A stretch of DNA of 64,000 bases from Aporrectodea caliginosa (Eukaryota; Annelida; Clitellata; Crassiclitellata; Lumbricidae): the NCBI GenBank assembly GCA_020284085.1, contig JACEVL010006449.1, positions 347,501 through 411,500 on the forward strand, in the 5' to 3' direction. The notes under the pieces were generated by a model. That model ran no database searches. It saw only the letters and a list, made by a program, of their open reading frames with translations, and was not told the DNA's origin. Position 1 is the stretch's first letter; each line of letters begins with the position of its first letter. The position numbers were made by a program, and so were the translations under genes. Of this stretch, positions 48,753 to 61,618 are shown in pieces.

Positions 48753-50237
48753 TCTACAACTGCTACAGCCAAAACTTTCTGCACTACCACATATCACTAC
48801 TACTTCCACTACCCAAACCGCCAGATCTAATACTAATACTGGCAAAAATTATGATAATGACTGGTGTGAATATACAATTGACACGAATCTAACCTAAATT
48901 CTAAATTGTCATGCTAGATTTTATCGCCGAAACCCAATTTTCAGAATGTGAATCGAGCGCAATATTGACCCAATTCTAGAAAACAATTGTTCTGTAGGCT
49001 AAGCATTCGAAATTCCTAAAAAATAGTATGGACAGTCGGTCGATCGCATTCATGAATAGTATATTCGCAAAAATATCCTGTAAAGTTAACATTGCGCAAA
49101 TAATTTAATTTTTTACTTAGAAAATCGATTTCTCGGATTCGGTAGGAAGTTACTCTCGGGGGTAGCCTATGGTTTTTGGAGATTCACTAAGGACCCAATC
49201 CTAAAACGGCCTGCGTGGCATTTCTCAAAATACGTACAATTGAGTTTAATTTCTAATTTCAACCTCAACATACAAATTAAAACACGCTTAAATGGCAATT
49301 TAGTGTCAGAGGCAATATAACACACGTAAACCAGTTTAATAATGAAAAGTGAGGCGAGTAGCCTAATCTTTCCTTTGTCAAACTATTCAAAATGGCGTTA
49401 CAGAAAAGAAACTATATAGCCTAGGCCTAACAGGGTTGCCAGATTTCGGAAGTGCTTAGTCACGAAATCACGTCAAAAAGTAGCCCAAAAGTCGCGAGCT
49501 CAATAGCTAATAAAACTTTTTCCTAGGTAAGTACCTCATTCGTTTCACCAAGGAACGTGATGAAACCATTGTCGTAAAAGTTTAGATGACCGTCTGCTTC
49601 GTGGCTACCGTACACTACTCTGTACTCCGTAGAGCATGTATTTAAGTAAGTAAGCAACACCACATAGGAACAGTAGCTAGTAACAGTGACCTAGTAGCAG
49701 TACTCCGTCCTAGACAATAAAGAACCGGAACGTCGGATTCAGAAAGAACCGGAACGCCGCCTTCAGGCACCCTGTTAATCAAAGAAGGAACCGATATGGC
49801 GTCGCGGTCGTCAAAAAAGAACCGGAATGCCGTTCCGGTGCGTTCCGGTCCCAGCAGATCCTAGTAGCCTAATGCGGTCAATTTATGAGAATTCGTAATG
49901 TCGCCGTAGCGACCGCGGGACAATTCAAAGGTAACCCAAATAATCGCCAGGTTGCGAGGACGAAATTTTCAGTCGCGAGTGCACTGAAAAGTAGCCCAAC
50001 TCGCGGTTTTCGCGACGACCTGGCAACCCTGGCCTAAGCTTAACGTTCGATTTCGGTAGACTGACTTCTGTCATATTACAGCGATTGAAAACACCATTAA
50101 CATTTTATGCACCAACGCTGTTGAGTCCATGTGGAAGCTTTTACGCTACACAAGGTTTACCTAAATTTTGCTGTAATACAGAATATAAAAATATACCCCT
50201 TCCTTTTTGAATTTCCAAACTGTAATCATAGGCTACA
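48753..50237. other. non-coding flank of copy A
   Basis: No gene. Shared with B up to 50062. It includes paired 'agtagcccaaaagtcgcgag' and 'agtagcccaactcgcg' blocks around ccaggttgcgagg (about 49470-50030). 50063-50237 is unique and leads into the satellite. Confidence 0.55.
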
Positions 50238-53200
50238 TCAAACCGATAGAGTACAAGCCAAGCCGATAGAGTACAAACCAAACCGATAGAGTACAAACCA
50301 AACCGATAGAGTACACGCCAAACGATAGAGTACACGCCAAACCGATAGAGTAGGAGTACAAGCCAAACCGATAGAGTACAAGCCAAACCGATAGAGTACA
50401 AGCCAAACCGATAGAGTACAAGCCAAACCGATAGAGTACAAGCCAAACCGATAGAGTACAGAGCCAAACCGATAGAGTACAAGCCAAACCGATAGAGTAC
50501 AAGCCAAACCGATAGAGTACAACCCAAACCGATAGAGTACAAGCCAAACCGATAGAGTACAAGCCAAACCGATAGAGTACAATCCAAACCGATAGAGTAC
50601 AGCCAAACCGATAGAGTACAAGCCAAACCGATAGAGTACAAGCCAAACCGATAGAGTACAAGCCAAACCGATAGAGTACAAGCCAAACCGATAGAGTACA
50701 AGCCAAACCGATAGAGTAAGCCAAACCGATAGAGTACAAGCCAAACCGATAGAGTACAATCCAAACCGATAGAGTACAAGCCAAACCGATAGAGTACAAG
50801 CCAAACCGATAGAGTACAAGCCAAACCGATAGAGTACAAGCCAAACCGATAGAGTACAAGCCAAACCGATAGAGTACAAGCCAAACCGATAGAGTACAAG
50901 CCAAACCGATAGAGTACAAGCCAAACCGATAGAGTACAAGCCAAACCAAACCGATAGAGTACAAGCCAAACCGATAGAGTACAAGCCAAACCGATAGAGT
51001 ACAAGCCAAACCGATAGAGTACAAGCCAAACCGATAGAGTACAAGCCAAACCGATAGAGTACAAGCCAAACCGATAGAGTACAAGCCAAACCGATAGAGT
51101 ACAAGCCAAACCGATAGAGTACAAGCCAAACCGATAGAGTACAAGCCAAACCGATAGAGTACAAGCCAAACCGATAGAGTACAAGCCAAACCGATAGAGT
51201 ACAAGCCAAACCGATAGAGTACAAGCCAAACCGATAGAGTACAAGCCAAACCGATAGAGTACAAGCCAAACCGATAGAGTACAAGCCAAACCGATAGAGA
51301 TAGAGTACAAGCCAAACCGATAGAGTACAAGCCAAACCGATAGAGTACAAGCCAAACCGATAGAGTACAAGCCAAACCGATAGAGTACAAGCCAAACCGA
51401 TAGAGTACAAGCCAAACCGATAGAGTACAAGCCAAACCGATAGAGTACAAGCCAAACCGATAGAGTACAAGCCAAACCGATAGAGTACAAGCCAAACCGA
51501 TAGAGTACAAGCCAAACCGATAGAGTACAAGCCAAACCGATAGAGTACAAGCCAAACCGATAGAGTACAAGCCAAACCGATAGAGTACAAGCCAAACCGA
51601 TAGAGTACAAGCCAAACCGATAGAGTACAAGCCAAACCGATAGAGTACAAGCCAAACCGATAGAGTACAAGCCAAACCGATAGAGTACAAGCCAAACCGA
51701 TAGAGTACAAGCCAAACCGATAGAGTACAAGCCAAACCGATAGAGTACAAGCCAAACCGATAGAGTACAAGCAAACCGATAGAGTACAAGCCAAACCGAT
51801 AGAGTACAAGCCAAACCGATAGAGTACAAGCCAAACCGATAGAGTACAAGCCAAACCGATAGAGTACAAGCCAAACCGATAGAGTACAAGCCAAACCGAT
51901 AGAGTACAAGCCAAACCGATAGAGTACAAGCCAAACCGATAGAGTACAAGCCAAACCGATAGAGTACAAGCCAAACCGATAGAGTACAAGCCAAACCGAT
52001 AGAGTACAAGCCAAACCGATAGAGTACAAGCCAAACCGATAGAGTACAAGCCAAACCGATAGAGTACAAGCCAAACCGATAGAGTACAAACCGATAGCCA
52101 AACCGATAGAGTACAAGCCAAACCGATAGAGTACAAAAGCCAAACCGATAGAGTACAAGCCAAACCGATAGAGTACAAGCCAAACCGATAGAGTACAAGC
52201 CAAACCGATAGAGTACAAGCCAAACCGATAGAGTACAAGCCAAACCGATAGAGTACAAGCCAAACCGATAGAGTACAAGCCAAACCGATAGAGTACAAGC
52301 CAAACCGATAGAGTACAAGCCAAACCGATAGAGTACAAGCCAAACCGATAGAGTACAGCCAAACCGATAGAGTACAAGCCAAACCGATGATAGAGTACAA
52401 GCCAAACCGATAGAGTACAAGCCAAACCGATAGAGTACAAGCCAAACCGATAGAGTAGCCACCGATAGAGTACAAAACCGATAGAGTACAAGCCAAACCG
52501 ATAGAGTACAAGCCAAACCGATAGAGTACAAGCCAAACCGATAGAGTACAAGCCAAACCGATAGAGTACAAGCCAAACCGATAGAGTACAAGCCAAACCG
52601 ATAGAGTACAAGCCAAACCGATAGAGTACAAGCCAAACCGATAGAGTACAAGCCAAACCGATAGAGTACAAGCCAAACCGATAGAGTACAAGCCAAACCG
52701 ATAGAGTACAAGCCAAACCGATAGAGTACAAGCCAAACCGATAGAGTACATAGAGCCAAACCGATAGAGTACAAGCCAAACCGATAGAGTACAAGCCAAA
52801 CCGATAGAGTACAAGCCAAACCGATAGAGTACAAGCCAAACCGATAGAGTACAAGCCAAACCGATAGAGTACAAGCCAAACCGATAGAGTACAAGCCAAA
52901 CCGATAGAGTACAAGCCGATAGTACAAGCCAAACCGATAGAGTACAAGCCAAACCGATAGAGTACAGCCAAACCGATAGAGTACAAGCCAAACCGATAGA
53001 GTACAAGCCAAACCGATAGAGTACAAGCCAAACCGATAGAGTACAAGCCAAACCGATAGAGTACAAGCCAAACCGATAGAGTACAAGCCAAACCGATAGA
53101 GTACAAGCCAAACCGATAGAGTACAAGCCAAACCGATAGAGTACAAGCCAAACCGATAGAGTACAAGCCAAACCGATAGAGTACAAGCCAAACCGATAGA

Positions 53201-55078
53201 GTACAAGCCAAACCGATAGAGTACAAGCCAAACCGATAGAGTACAAGCCAAACCGATAGAGTACAAGCCAAACCGATAGATACAAGCCAAACCGATAGAG
53301 TACAAGCCAAACCGATAGAGTACAAGCCAAACCGATAGAGTACAAGCCAAACCGATAGAGTACAAGCCAAACCGATAGAGTACAAGCCAAACCGATAGAG
53401 TACAAGCCAAACCGATAGAGTAGCCAAACCGATAAGTACAGCCAAACCGATAGAGTACAAGCCAAACCGATAGAGTACAAGCCAAACCGATAGAGTACAA
53501 GCCAAACCGATAGAGTACAAGCCAAACCGATAGAGTACAAGCCAAACCGATAGAGTACAAGCCAAACCGATAGAGTACAAGCCAAACCGATAGAGTACAA
53601 GCCAAACCGATAGAGTACAAGCCAAACCGATAGAGTACAAGTACAAGCCAAACCGATAGAGTACAAGCCAAACCGATAGAGTACAAGCCAAACCGATAGA
53701 GTACAAGCCAAAACCGATAGAGTACAAGCCAAACCGATAGAGTACAAGCCAAACCGATAGAGTACAAGCCAAACCGATAGAGTACAAGCCAAACCGATAG
53801 AGTACAAGCCAAACCGATAGAGTACAAGCCAAACCGATAGAGTACAAGCCAAACCGATAGAGTACAAGCCAAACCGATAGAGTACAAGCCAAACCGATAG
53901 AGTACAAGCCAAACCGATAGAGTACAAGCCAAACCGATAGAGTACAAGCCAAACCGATAGAGTACAAGCCAAACCGATAGAGTACAAGCCAAACCGATAG
54001 AGTACAAGCCAAACCGATAGAGTACAAGCCAAACCGATAGAGTACAAGCCAAACCGATAGAGTACAAGCCAAACCGATAGAGTACAAGCCAAAGTAGAGT
54101 ACAAGCCAAACCGATAGAGTACAAGCCAAACCGATAGAGTACAAGCCAAACCGATAGAGTACAAGCCAAACCGATAGAGTACAAGCCAAACCGATAGAGT
54201 ACAAGCCAAACCGATAGAGTACAAGCCAAACCGATAGAGTACAAGCCAAACCGATAGAGTACAAGCCAAACCGATAGAGTACAAGCCAAACCGATAGAGT
54301 ACAAGCCAAACCGATAGAGTACAAGCCAAACCGATAGAGTACAAGCCAAACCGATAGAGTACAAGCCAAACCGATAGAGTACAAGCCAAACCGATAGAGT
54401 ACAAGCCAAACCGATAGAGTACAAGCCAAACCGATAGAGTACAAGCCAAACCGATAGAGTACAAGCCAAACCGATAGAGAGCCAAACCGATAGAGTACAA
54501 GCCAAACCGATAGAGTACAAGCCAAACCGATAGAGTACAAGCCAAACCGATAGAGTACAAGCCAAACCGATAGAGTACAAGCCAAACCGATAGAGTACAA
54601 GCCAAACCGATAGAGTACAAGCCAAACCGATAGAGTACAATCCCAAACCGATAGAGTACAGAGTACAAAACCGATAGAGTACAAGCCAAACCGATAGAGT
54701 ACAAGCCAAACCGATAGAGTACAAGCCAAACCGATAGAGTACAAGCCAAACCGATAGAGTACAAGCCAAACCGATAGAGTACAAGCCAAACCGATAGAGT
54801 ACAAGCCAAACCGATAGAGTACAAGCCAAACCGATAGAGTACAAGCCAAACCGATAGAGTACAAGCCAAACCGATAGAGTACAATCCAAACCGATAGAGT
54901 ACAAGCCAAACCGATAGAGTACAAGCCAAACCGATAGAGTACAATCCAAACCGATAGGATATGCCGATATGGTACAATCCTAAGCCGATAAGATGCTAAC
55001 CAAACCGATAGAGTACAAGCCAAACCGATATAGTACAATCCTAAGCCGATAAGATGCTAACCAAACCGATAGAGTACA
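50238..55078. repeat. 4.8-kb satellite, 20-bp unit, about 240 copies
   Basis: Unit ccaaaccgatagagtacaag, nearly invariant in the interior. Variant units cluster at both edges (aaacc, cgcc, aatcc). Internal truncated units occur, for example near 52090, 52455, 52915, 53425 and 54660. At the right edge a longer unit (aatcctaagccgataagatg + ctaaccaaaccg) appears twice. Because 20 is not a multiple of 3 and the minus strand of the unit has no stop in any frame, all three minus frames stay open for about 1600 codons; these are not proteins. Confidence 0.98.
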
Positions 55079-55089
55079 CGACGTGTAAT

Positions 55090-55650
55090 GGTGGCATTTT
55101 AAGGAAGAAATACAAAAAAATGTAGATACATTTTTTTTATTTCCACTGTAATGGTAGCATTTTAAGGTGTCATCTGAACAAAATTGCTCTATAATTTGAG
55201 TGCTGATAGGAACTATAGCTGTCATTGGTAGCTTACATGTAGTTAGAGTCGTTTTTGAGTTTGGGGGATGGGTTTGAGGAGGGGGATGTGTCCCCTCCCC
55301 TATCTAACATCTTTTGAATTTCCACACTAATGGTAACATTTTAATGTGTCATCTGATCAAAATTGCTCTATAATTTGAGTGCTGATAGGAACCAGCTGTC
55401 ACTCATAGCTTACATGTAGTTTGAGTCGTTTCTGAGTTTGACAACTTAAAATGGTACCATTACAGTGTGGAAATTCAAAAAAAATTAGATAGGGGGGACC
55501 CGGAGGGGCACATCCCTCCCCAACCCCTCCCCTATCTAAATTTTTGAATTTCCACACTGTAATGGTACCATTTTAAGCTGTCATCTTAACAAAATTGCTC
55601 TATTATTTGAGTGCTGATAAGAACCAGCTGTCACTCGTAGCTATTATTAT
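55090..55650. repeat. roughly 200-bp repeats, three direct copies plus one inverted piece
   Basis: aatttccacactgtaatggt, accattttaa, gtcatctgaacaaaattgct and gagtgctgataggaacc recur at about 55140, 55317 and 55548. A reversed segment at 55446-55495 (aaaatggtaccattacagtg ...) pairs with 55530-55577, forming a long imperfect hairpin. Confidence 0.85.
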
Positions 55651-55718
55651 TATATTCATGAAATATTTCAGAAATATTGGGGGAATATATAAAGAGGCTC
55701 CGTCCCCTCCACCTCAAG

Positions 55719-56054
55719 TTAGGTCTCTCCATCATCTACTTTTCGAGATCTCAGAGTCATCAGCCAATTTCTAGCAGCTGAGTGATATAGGTTTATCTGA
55801 CGGAAGTCTCTTTCACATTCAGCTGAAGAAATAGGCCCCGTAAAACTGCAAACAGACTCATCAGAATTTCCAATTTTGGGGGTTGCAGTTTCAGTGCACT
55901 TGAATAAAGCATGTTCAAGAACAATTGCTGCAGCTAATGATTTATCAAAATCGAAAGCTTTGCACAGAGATGCAACTTCATTTCCCCCCATACACGGATT
56001 TCGGTAACGTGCCTCTAGAGCAACCATTAAGCAACCATTAAGCCTACCATACAT
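55719..56054 (-). pseudogene. hAT transposase remnant (C-terminal dimerisation domain)
   Basis: The minus frame contains ISSAECERDFRQINLYHSAA and then RNWLMTLRSRKVDD, the 'SsaecERdFSqmnlik...RN.l' signature of the hATC domain. Upstream is a degenerate AAAIVLEHALFKC. No catalytic region is recognised within about 300 bp, and the first codon at 56054 is not a normal start. An old host-gene fragment derived from a transposase is an alternative. Confidence 0.72.
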
Positions 56055-56895
56055 ACACCATGCAAATTTCTTCTGTTTGTCGGAGACTCAGTCAAATAAT
56101 GCTAAATCACACCAACACAACTGGGGGTGGGTTGGAAATGACCCCTGCATTGGGTGTGCAATGAAGACTTAACTGTGGGAGTCCTAAGAAACACCACACG
56201 TTGAACCCTCGACAATTCTCACCCTGTCTGGGTTCGAATCCCGAATAATCGTTTCAATTTCACACCATCCAACCATGTGTTTTACTTCTACATGCGAAGC
56301 CGGAATAAGGCATAAGCCAACTAAGCCATGGCTTAGGGCCCCACAAGTTCCACAACGCTTTTGAGGGGTCCAAAATCCGGGGAAATTAAATCAAATTGTT
56401 GTAACAAATTCCTAATTTTGTACAATTTTAAATAACTTAGAGCTTTACCCTGAAACGTTTTTCAGCACTAGTAAGTTACTACTTACTTACTGAATACTGA
56501 CCCTAGTCACAGACTCACACTCACAGTCTGTACACAGTGTACAGGCCTATATTTCACTAGCAAAACATAGCCTATTATGTACAGACACATTTAGAACTTC
56601 GTGTTCAGATACCAGTAGCCTACTTTGGTAATTGGCCTTGCTTTGAGGTTAGGGGTTACTGGGGTTATAAGGCCCCCGGATGTCGTAATCCGGCCTTGTC
56701 TACATCGTTTGTAGGCCTAAAAGCACCGCTGTGCTCAGTATATAGGCCTACTGCTCTCGTCTTGGGCTTAGAAAGACAAATTAAACGAGCAATCGCTACC
56801 CTACAGTAGGCTAAAGGTCACAGTGACAACGTCATCCACTGTACGTGTAATTTATTGTCCTAGTTTTTATGACGTTATGGCTGCTCCATCCAAGC
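56055..56895. other. non-coding, possible transposon scraps
   Basis: No gene. 56290-56430 has a ggcttagggccccacaag ... gaggggtccaaaatccgggg stretch reminiscent of hAT end regions, but I see no paired end or target duplication. Confidence 0.4.
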
Positions 56896-56914
56896 GTTGA
56901 ATATATGCCGCTGT

Positions 56915-57190
56915 CTGTCTGTATATCTGTCTGTGTCTGCCTTTCTGCGTATCTGTCTGTTTGTCTATCCGTCTCTGTGTCTGCCTATCTGCCTGTGTGT
57001 GTCTGTCTTTGTGTCCGTCTACTTGTACAGTTCCCGTCTGTCTTCTGCTTATCTGTCCTTGTGTGTCTGTCAGTGCGTCTGCCTGTCTCTCTGACTGCCT
57101 ATGTCTGTCTGTCTGTCTGTCTGCCTGCCTCCCTGCCTCTCTGCCTGCCTGTCTGTCTGTCTGTCACAGGTCTGTCTGCCTATGTGGGTC
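56915..57190. repeat. (TCTG)/(CTGC)n microsatellite
   Basis: Imperfect tctg, tgcc and tgtg units over 275 bp ending at the border of duplication B. Confidence 0.9.
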
Positions 57191-58254
57191 TGTCGGTTGG
57201 GTCTAGGGATGGGCTACGGTCATAAGGAAGGAAGGGCTTTTCTAAAAAAAGGGCCAAACAAGCAGGCGGTTTAGTGGCCATGGGAAATCCATAAGAGAAG
57301 AAGACCAAACACCAATGTTTGTGTAACACCAGTTCTCATCATAAACTATGCAGTAGAGAACTGGGGCAGTAGGCCATAAATAATGTGCATATATACAATG
57401 AAATGTCATACATATGTACATTTAAGTACTCCTAAATATTATGTAGGCCTACAACGACATGTCGTGTGTTAGTTCAAATGATACAGTAAAATGACAATAT
57501 ATTATATGCAATTTTATGGCAGTATATAGGCCTACTCATTACTCAGCACACAGACACACACACAGACACACACACACACATTTCATTGCTGTACAATTAA
57601 AATGAGCTTGCCATTACATGATTGTTTTCAACATAATATTACAGATAACGTGTAAATTACAGTAGTGTGGTCAGCGAAGACATTGGGGTCTCTATTACGT
57701 CATGCGCCTGTACGATAGCCTAGTCATGTAGTATTATACCATGCACGACAAACCGCTCACGTGCCTAAAATACTAACTAAATCTCGCAGACAGACAGAGA
57801 CAGACAGACTGACTGACTGACTAATTGATTGACTGACTAACCCACTGACCGACTGACTGACTGATAAGGGCATCGGGCCATACAGCCTACATGTGAAAGG
57901 CACGTGATTTTTTTTACCAAGGCGCATGTATTAGTAAAACATTTGTAGCCTATCCCCACAACACGAACTCACGTACAAAATTTAACACTTGATCCAGAAC
58001 TGACTAAGATCAAGGCAGTAAGCCAATAGTCAATGAAAAACTGGATGTTATGTGGGAGTGGCTGAACTGCATACACGCCCATCCCTCAATTCCTGCAAAC
58101 ACTACGCGAAAGTTTATTCAAACGCGCGACACGCCTGATAAAGCCTATTTAGTTTGATAAAACAGGCCATGTCGTGTCATAATTATATATTTACACATAT
58201 TTTTTCTTCCTACGAAAGTTGACACGTGTACAATACATACGGACAATAATTATG

Positions 58255-58375
58255 ATAAGCCATCGATGGCGCTGAGCTATTTTGAGTAAAGGACTTTCTC
58301 GAGGTCCCTAGACTCCCTACACGGTAACCGTCTCTGCCATGGAGACTCGAGCCCGTACTCTCCGAGTTATCTTCA
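58255..58375 (-). mobile_element. tRNA-derived SINE, family 2, inside duplication B
   Basis: Orthologous in position to the copy at 45190-45310 (atcgatggcgctgagctatt, gagtaaaggactttctcg). Confidence 0.72.
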
Positions 58376-59502
58376 ATGGCTTAATCGTTTGCGTAGTGAA
58401 AGAAGATCAAGCCAAGGATCCCTCAAAGTGAATTCTGTGTGAAAAGTACACAAACCAAAAGTCTCCTTTCCTAACAAACAGGTGGCCAAAGAAGGCAGAT
58501 TGTACGTTTTTTCCTGGTGAGATTAAGAATAAGTGAGCGCTACACGGTGACGTACTTTATCTACAACTTTACAGCAGAAGGCCAGTGTAATTTACAAACA
58601 TGTAGGCCTAATTACAACAAAGTTTCATTGACATGGTATCAATTTTTTCTGGTCATAAACAGCCTGTAACTCCAGGTTTAACATCTTACCAACAACTATA
58701 ATAGTTAACTGAAACACATAAAGAAAATTATACTCTCACATAAAAGTCAGAGGACATTTGGTACTAAAAAATGCCTATTCTATGTGGCTGGTAATTAAAT
58801 CAGAAATTTGGTAAAATTCAAAATAACTCAAGTCTGGAGCCGATATGATGAACAATGTGGATGGCTGAACACAAATTTTAAAGTACTTTGTATGTAATGA
58901 GCAAACATAAAAAAATGAACATAGATCGCATATCCGGCATGTAAAACCTTGTTACGTAATACATACATTGCAACCGTCAATGGTATGCTTGGTGTAAAAT
59001 GAAAACGCTGAAACGAAGAAACTTTAATGCAATCCTGTGTCTGTGCTCAAAGAAAGTAACTTAAAAGATGCATTTCCAATATCTATACTGAAATGTACCT
59101 CTCAATGGATTCTCAAAGTAATGTTGTTTGACCATGTTCCATGAACTTATTTTCAATTTCAAACATTTCCTCACAAATTCCACAATTAGAAGGCACCAGA
59201 GGAAAGGAATGTTTGTCAAAAGTAATTGTAGAATGATTTCCTGAAAGCAGTTTTTCACCTTGTCTTAACTTCTGTCTCTGCCTGGATAGAAGTTATAGAG
59301 GGATTTTGTTGCTTTGCCTGAAACACAGATGTTATCTTCTGTGGATCTACTAAAAACTTATCCAACTATTTCCATAGCATCCATGTCTTACACTAGACAC
59401 AACATTTTAAATAATTCGTCCACATATAATTTTTCTTCACTGTGAGTCTTCACAGAGGTCTTTAGACCAATAATGATTAATCTCCTCAAATATTTCACCC
59501 TT

Positions 59503-60742
59503 TTAGGCCACTCCGCCTGGATGTGTTTTCATGTGCCTTCTGAGAGTACCATTGTGTGAAAATCCTCTATGACATAATTTGCAAATGTACGGCTTTGCTC
59601 CAGTGTGTGTTCGTGAATGCACGAGAAGATGACCACGATCCAAAAACGTTTTGTTGCATAACTGGCAAACGTATGGCTTTTCTCCAGTGTGAGTTCTTGT
59701 ATTACGATCCAGTTTACTCTTCTGTATAAATGTTTTATGGCATAAACTACACTTATATGGTTTTTCACCAGTGTGTCTTTTTTTGTGGAATTCCAGAACA
59801 TTTCTGTAGGCAAATGCTTTGTGACACAAATTACATTTGAAAGGGTTTTCTCCAGTATGGGTTCTTGTGTGACTTTCCAAAGTACCCTTCTGTGCAAAGG
59901 CTTTGTGACATACATAGCACTTGTATGGTTTTTCTCCAGTGTGGAGTCTTGCATGGCATGTCAGATAACTCTTCCCTGTAAATGATTTGTGACATAAACT
60001 ACACTTGTATGGCTTTCTCCAGTGTGGGATATTGCATGCATCTGAAGATTTTGACGGTACAAGAATAGTTTGTTACAAAACGTGCAAATGTATTGTTTTT
60101 CTCCAGTGTGCATTCTTGTATGATAATCCAACTGATTGTGTTGTAAAAATGTTTTTTCACATAAATTGCACTTGTACGGTTTTTCTCCAGTGTGAGCTCT
60201 GGCATGAACATCCAAATTTCCCTTCTGTGAAAATGCTTTTTGACAAAAATTGCACTTGTATGGTTTTTCTCTGGTGTGAATTCTTCTATGTAAATACCAC
60301 CTAGACGTTACTGAAAATGATTTATTACATAAATTGCACTTGTATGGTTTTTCTGCAGTGTGGGTTCTGGTATGAATATCCAAATTTCCCTTCTGTGAAA
60401 ATGCTTTTCGACATAAACTGCACACGTGTGGCTTTACTCCAGTGTGGATTCTTGTATGAATATCCCGGCTAGACTTTAGCAAAAATGATTTATTACATAA
60501 ATTGCACTTGTGTGGTTTTTCTCCAGTGTGGGTTCTGTATGAGCATCCAAATTGCTCTTCTGAGAACATGCTTTCTGACATAAATTGCACTTGTATGGTT
60601 TTTCTCCAGTGTGAGTTCTAACATGGTTTACAAGATTTCGATTTTCAGCAAATGCTTTGTTACAAGACACACATTTGAATCGCTCTCCTTCACTCTTGAT
60701 TTCAGCTTGCATCTTCAAAACTTCAGCATAATACAAAAACAT
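59503..60742 (-). pseudogene. C2H2 zinc-finger gene B, 14 fingers, two frameshifts
   Basis: ATG at 60742 is in frame (MFLYYAEVLK, then MQAEIKSEGER), unlike copy A. Fingers 1-2 read in one frame. A 1-bp deletion near 60537 (ttctgtatg against ttctgctatg in A) shifts to a second frame for fingers 3-8. A second 1-bp deletion near 60015 (ggctttctcc against ggcttctctcc) shifts to a third frame for fingers 9-14, ending HPGGVA then TAG-adjacent TAA at 59503-59505. No other stops occur. Finger 2 has Cys for the core Phe (QKACSQ), and finger 12 has Asn for a zinc His (DRNTRTH). Either a young pseudogene or assembly indels. Confidence 0.82.
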
Positions 60743-61618
60743 TATAGGACTTAGTTCTTGTATAAAGTACCATACTTGTATGTTACACAATTATAATTAT
60801 ATATAGATACTCGCAGTTGGCTTTGCAAACTCCTAGAAAGGACTAACAAATACATTTTCATGATAATGTCCAGGATGCTGTGAGACTTGTATAGATGAAA
60901 AATGAGATGGAGACAGAAACAGAAAATAAATTCTGCTCTACAACTGCTACAACCATAACTTTCTGCACTACCACATATCACTACTACTTCCACTACCCAA
61001 CCGCCAGATCTAATACTACTACTGGCAAAAATTATGATGATGACTGGTGTGAATATACAATTGACACGAATCTAACCTAAATTCTAAATTGTCATGCTAC
61101 ATTTTATCGCCGAAACCCAACTTATAGACTGTGATTTGAGTGCAATAGACCCAATTCCAGAAAACAATTGTTCTGTAAGCCTTCGAAGTTCCTTAAACTA
61201 GTATGGACAGTCGGTCGATCTCATGAATACCATATTCGCAAAAATATCCTGTCAATTTAACATTGCGTAAATAATTTAATTTTGTTTTTACTTAGAAAAT
61301 CGATTTCCTGGTAGAAAGTTACTTTTCGGGAATAAGGTTTATGGGGATGCGCATCATGCGCTAAGGACCCAATCGTAAAAACGATCTGCGTGGCATTTCT
61401 CAAAATACGTAAAATTGAGTTTAATTTCTAATTTCAAACTCAATAGGCCTATATACAAATAAAACACACTTAAACGTCAATTTAGTGTTAGAGGCAATAT
61501 AACTCACGTAAACCAGTTTAATAATGAAAAGTGAGGTGAGTAGCCTAATTTTTTTCTTTGTCTAACTAAATTCAAAATGGCGTTACAGAAAAGAAACTAG
61601 TAGCCTATATAGGCCTAA
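60743..61618. other. non-coding flank of copy B
   Basis: Collinear with 48105-49415 of copy A minus the TIR element. No gene seen. Confidence 0.6.

Noticed and set aside
50141..55038. Three overlapping open frames of about 1600 codons on the minus strand
   Set aside because: They lie wholly on the 20-bp satellite. All three frames are open only because the unit has no stop on that strand and 20 is not divisible by 3.
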